A DNA stretch of 6,457 nt from an uncultured bacterium (GTDB taxonomy: Bacteria > Hydrogenedentota > Hydrogenedentia > Hydrogenedentales > SLHB01): assembly GCA_937928585.1 (NCBI GenBank), contig CALEZK010000617.1:1-6457 (forward strand), read 5' to 3'. Position numbers and translations under genes: made by a program. Positions 5,430-6,457 of the stretch are shown here, in pieces; position 1 is the first letter of the stretch, and every line of letters begins with the position of its first letter. Under the pieces are notes generated by a model. It made no database searches. It worked only from the letters and a program-made list of their open reading frames with translations, and was not told the origin of the DNA.

Positions 5430-6457
5430 ATGACGCCTTACCTTTATCCGGACGTTGTCGAGCCTTCGCTCGCGAAGAAGGCTTTGGCTACTTTGCTCAA
5501 GCAGGCTTTCGAATCCACTTCGTCCAGCGGGAAGCCGCGGCGCGTTGTCCGTTGCGAAGTTCCGGTAGATGGCATCGAGCCGCTTGCGTGGCTCGAATCG
5601 CAGGGCAACCGGTCGCGCGGGTACTGGTGCGATCGGGAGCGTGAGTTTGAACTCGCGGGCGTGGGCACTGCGGACATCATCACCGCGGAAGTGCTGACCG
5701 ACTATGACGCGCTGTTTGAACATTTGCGCGGCTGCATCGCGCAGGTCCATCCTCACCTTCATTACTACGGCGGGATGCGTTTTAATCTTACCGTGCCGCC
5801 CGCGCAACAGTGGCTGCCGTTTGGCGCCTACCGTTTTGTGTTGCCGCGGTTTGAGGTGTTGGCGCGCGGCGATCAGGCCTATTTGGCGTGCAACGCGATA
5901 CTTTCCGATCACGAAGGCGATTTGCTGACTAAGATTCTGGATGCGCTTGATGCCATGCCGTTTCCAGGCGATGGCGGCTCTGCTTATGTTGCCCATGCGC
6001 AATCGCGCGCGGATTCGCCCGGCGCGGCGTTGTGGAACGAGCAAATCAACCGAACGCTCGCGGAGATTCGGCGAGGGCCGATCGAGAAAGTTGTGCTTGC
6101 GCGGGAAACGTCCTTCACCTTCGCGGAGCCGGTCGATCCGATTGCGTTGCTGCGCCGTCTCGGCGAATCCGCGTCGCACGCGTATCGATTCTGTTTTCAG
6201 CCGAAACCCGGCGCGGCGTTTATCGGCATTTCGCCGGAACGCTTATACAAACGGCAGGATCGATTTGTGCGCACCGAAGCTGTTGCGGGCACGTGCCGCG
6301 CGAACGGCAATGAAGAAGAGGATGCGGCGCTTGCGCGCGGCCTGCTGGCCAGCGAGAAGAACCTTCGAGAGCATCGACACGTTATCGACGCCATACGCAA
6401 CGAGCTCTCCGCGAGGTGCAATGCGGTGCACGTGCAATCCGAGGTTTCCGTGTTGCG
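5430..6457 (+). CDS. menF: Isochorismate synthase MenF, 3' end beyond the window
   Basis: The frame is open from ATG 5430 to the window edge: 342 codons, with probably about 100 residues missing. The product should isomerise chorismate to isochorismate, the first committed step of menaquinone synthesis. The chorismate-binding domain starts near residue 200. It contains KVVLAR (Lys220, the expected general base), ISPERL (Glu270, the expected general acid), TEAVAGTCR (282-290) and SEKNLREHRHVID (308-320). Lys220 to Glu270 is 50 residues, the same spacing as Lys190-Glu240 in E. coli MenF. The N-terminal 200 residues are divergent, as is normal for the family. Anthranilate and aminodeoxychorismate synthases are less likely given the adjacent menG. 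The ATG lies 12 nt after the menG stop in the same reading frame and has no clear ribosome-binding site, so translational coupling is likely. The rest of the pathway may lie downstream. Confidence 0.92.
   Translation, partial: MTPYLYPDVVEPSLAKKALATLLKQAFESTSSSGKPRRVVRCEVPVDGIEPLAWLESQGNRSRGYWCDREREFELAGVGTADIITAEVLTDYDALFEHLRGCIAQVHPHLHYYGGMRFNLTVPPAQQWLPFGAYRFVLPRFEVLARGDQAYLACNAILSDHEGDLLTKILDALDAMPFPGDGGSAYVAHAQSRADSPGAALWNEQINRTLAEIRRGPIEKVVLARETSFTFAEPVDPIALLRRLGESASHAYRFCFQPKPGAAFIGISPERLYKRQDRFVRTEAVAGTCRANGNEEEDAALARGLLASEKNLREHRHVIDAIRNELSARCNAVHVQSEVSVL

Noticed and set aside
5103..6179. 358-codon open frame on the minus strand opposite menG and menF
   Set aside because: It crosses the menG-menF junction, is very Arg-rich and lacks motifs, while both plus-strand genes carry catalytic signatures.
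1..6457. Search for CRISPR arrays, insertion sequences, tRNA genes, riboswitches or long repeats
   Set aside because: No spaced direct repeats, terminal inverted repeats with transposase, tRNA-like cloverleafs or known riboswitch cores were seen by eye.

Overview
The window looks like ordinary chromosomal DNA of a GC-rich bacterium with a Gram-negative type envelope. It carries a lipoprotein with a lipobox, an exported peroxidase, a LysM/M23 cell-wall peptidase, and menaquinone rather than ubiquinone-specific genes (menG-menF). Gene packing, base composition and the sulfatase-like protein with an LKSLGY tail would suit an uncultured PVC/FCB-type or deltaproteobacterial-like lineage. That placement is inference, and nothing here fixes the phylum. 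I see no mobile elements, tRNA/rRNA genes, CRISPR arrays or signs of recent transfer.

Layout. (1) Positions 1-163: a G-rich leader ending in an extended -10 promoter, then an exported thiol glutathione peroxidase (164-784) closed by a strong intrinsic terminator (801-842). (2) Positions 841-2677: a new promoter, a small lipoprotein (906-1412) and, 8 nt later, a sulfatase-fold hydrolase (1421-2677) with Thr where sulfatases carry the formylglycine Cys. (3) On the minus strand, a LysM + M23 peptidase (2651-3751) whose 3' end overlaps the hydrolase by 27 bp. Upstream of it on the same strand is a cyclase-family metal hydrolase (3930-4571). (4) On the plus strand from a divergent promoter region at about 4614-4638: menG (4686-5417), then menF (5430 to the window edge, 3' truncated).

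How the genes work together. menG and menF form a clear menaquinone operon: MenF makes isochorismate from chorismate at the first committed step, and MenG performs the final C-methylation. The lipoprotein and hydrolase are probably co-transcribed, but a shared task is not evident. The peroxidase, the peptidase and the cyclase-family enzyme look like single housekeeping or envelope genes.

Three start codons were chosen by ribosome-binding site: lipoprotein ATG 906, peptidase ATG 3751 and cyclase GTG 4571. The menG start (ATG 4686) was chosen from family similarity and promoter position. I found no new multi-gene system. The points most worth a second look are the atypical nucleophile of the hydrolase, the peptidase without a signal peptide, the back-to-back promoters, and the in-frame menG/menF junction separated only by an amber codon and four further codons.
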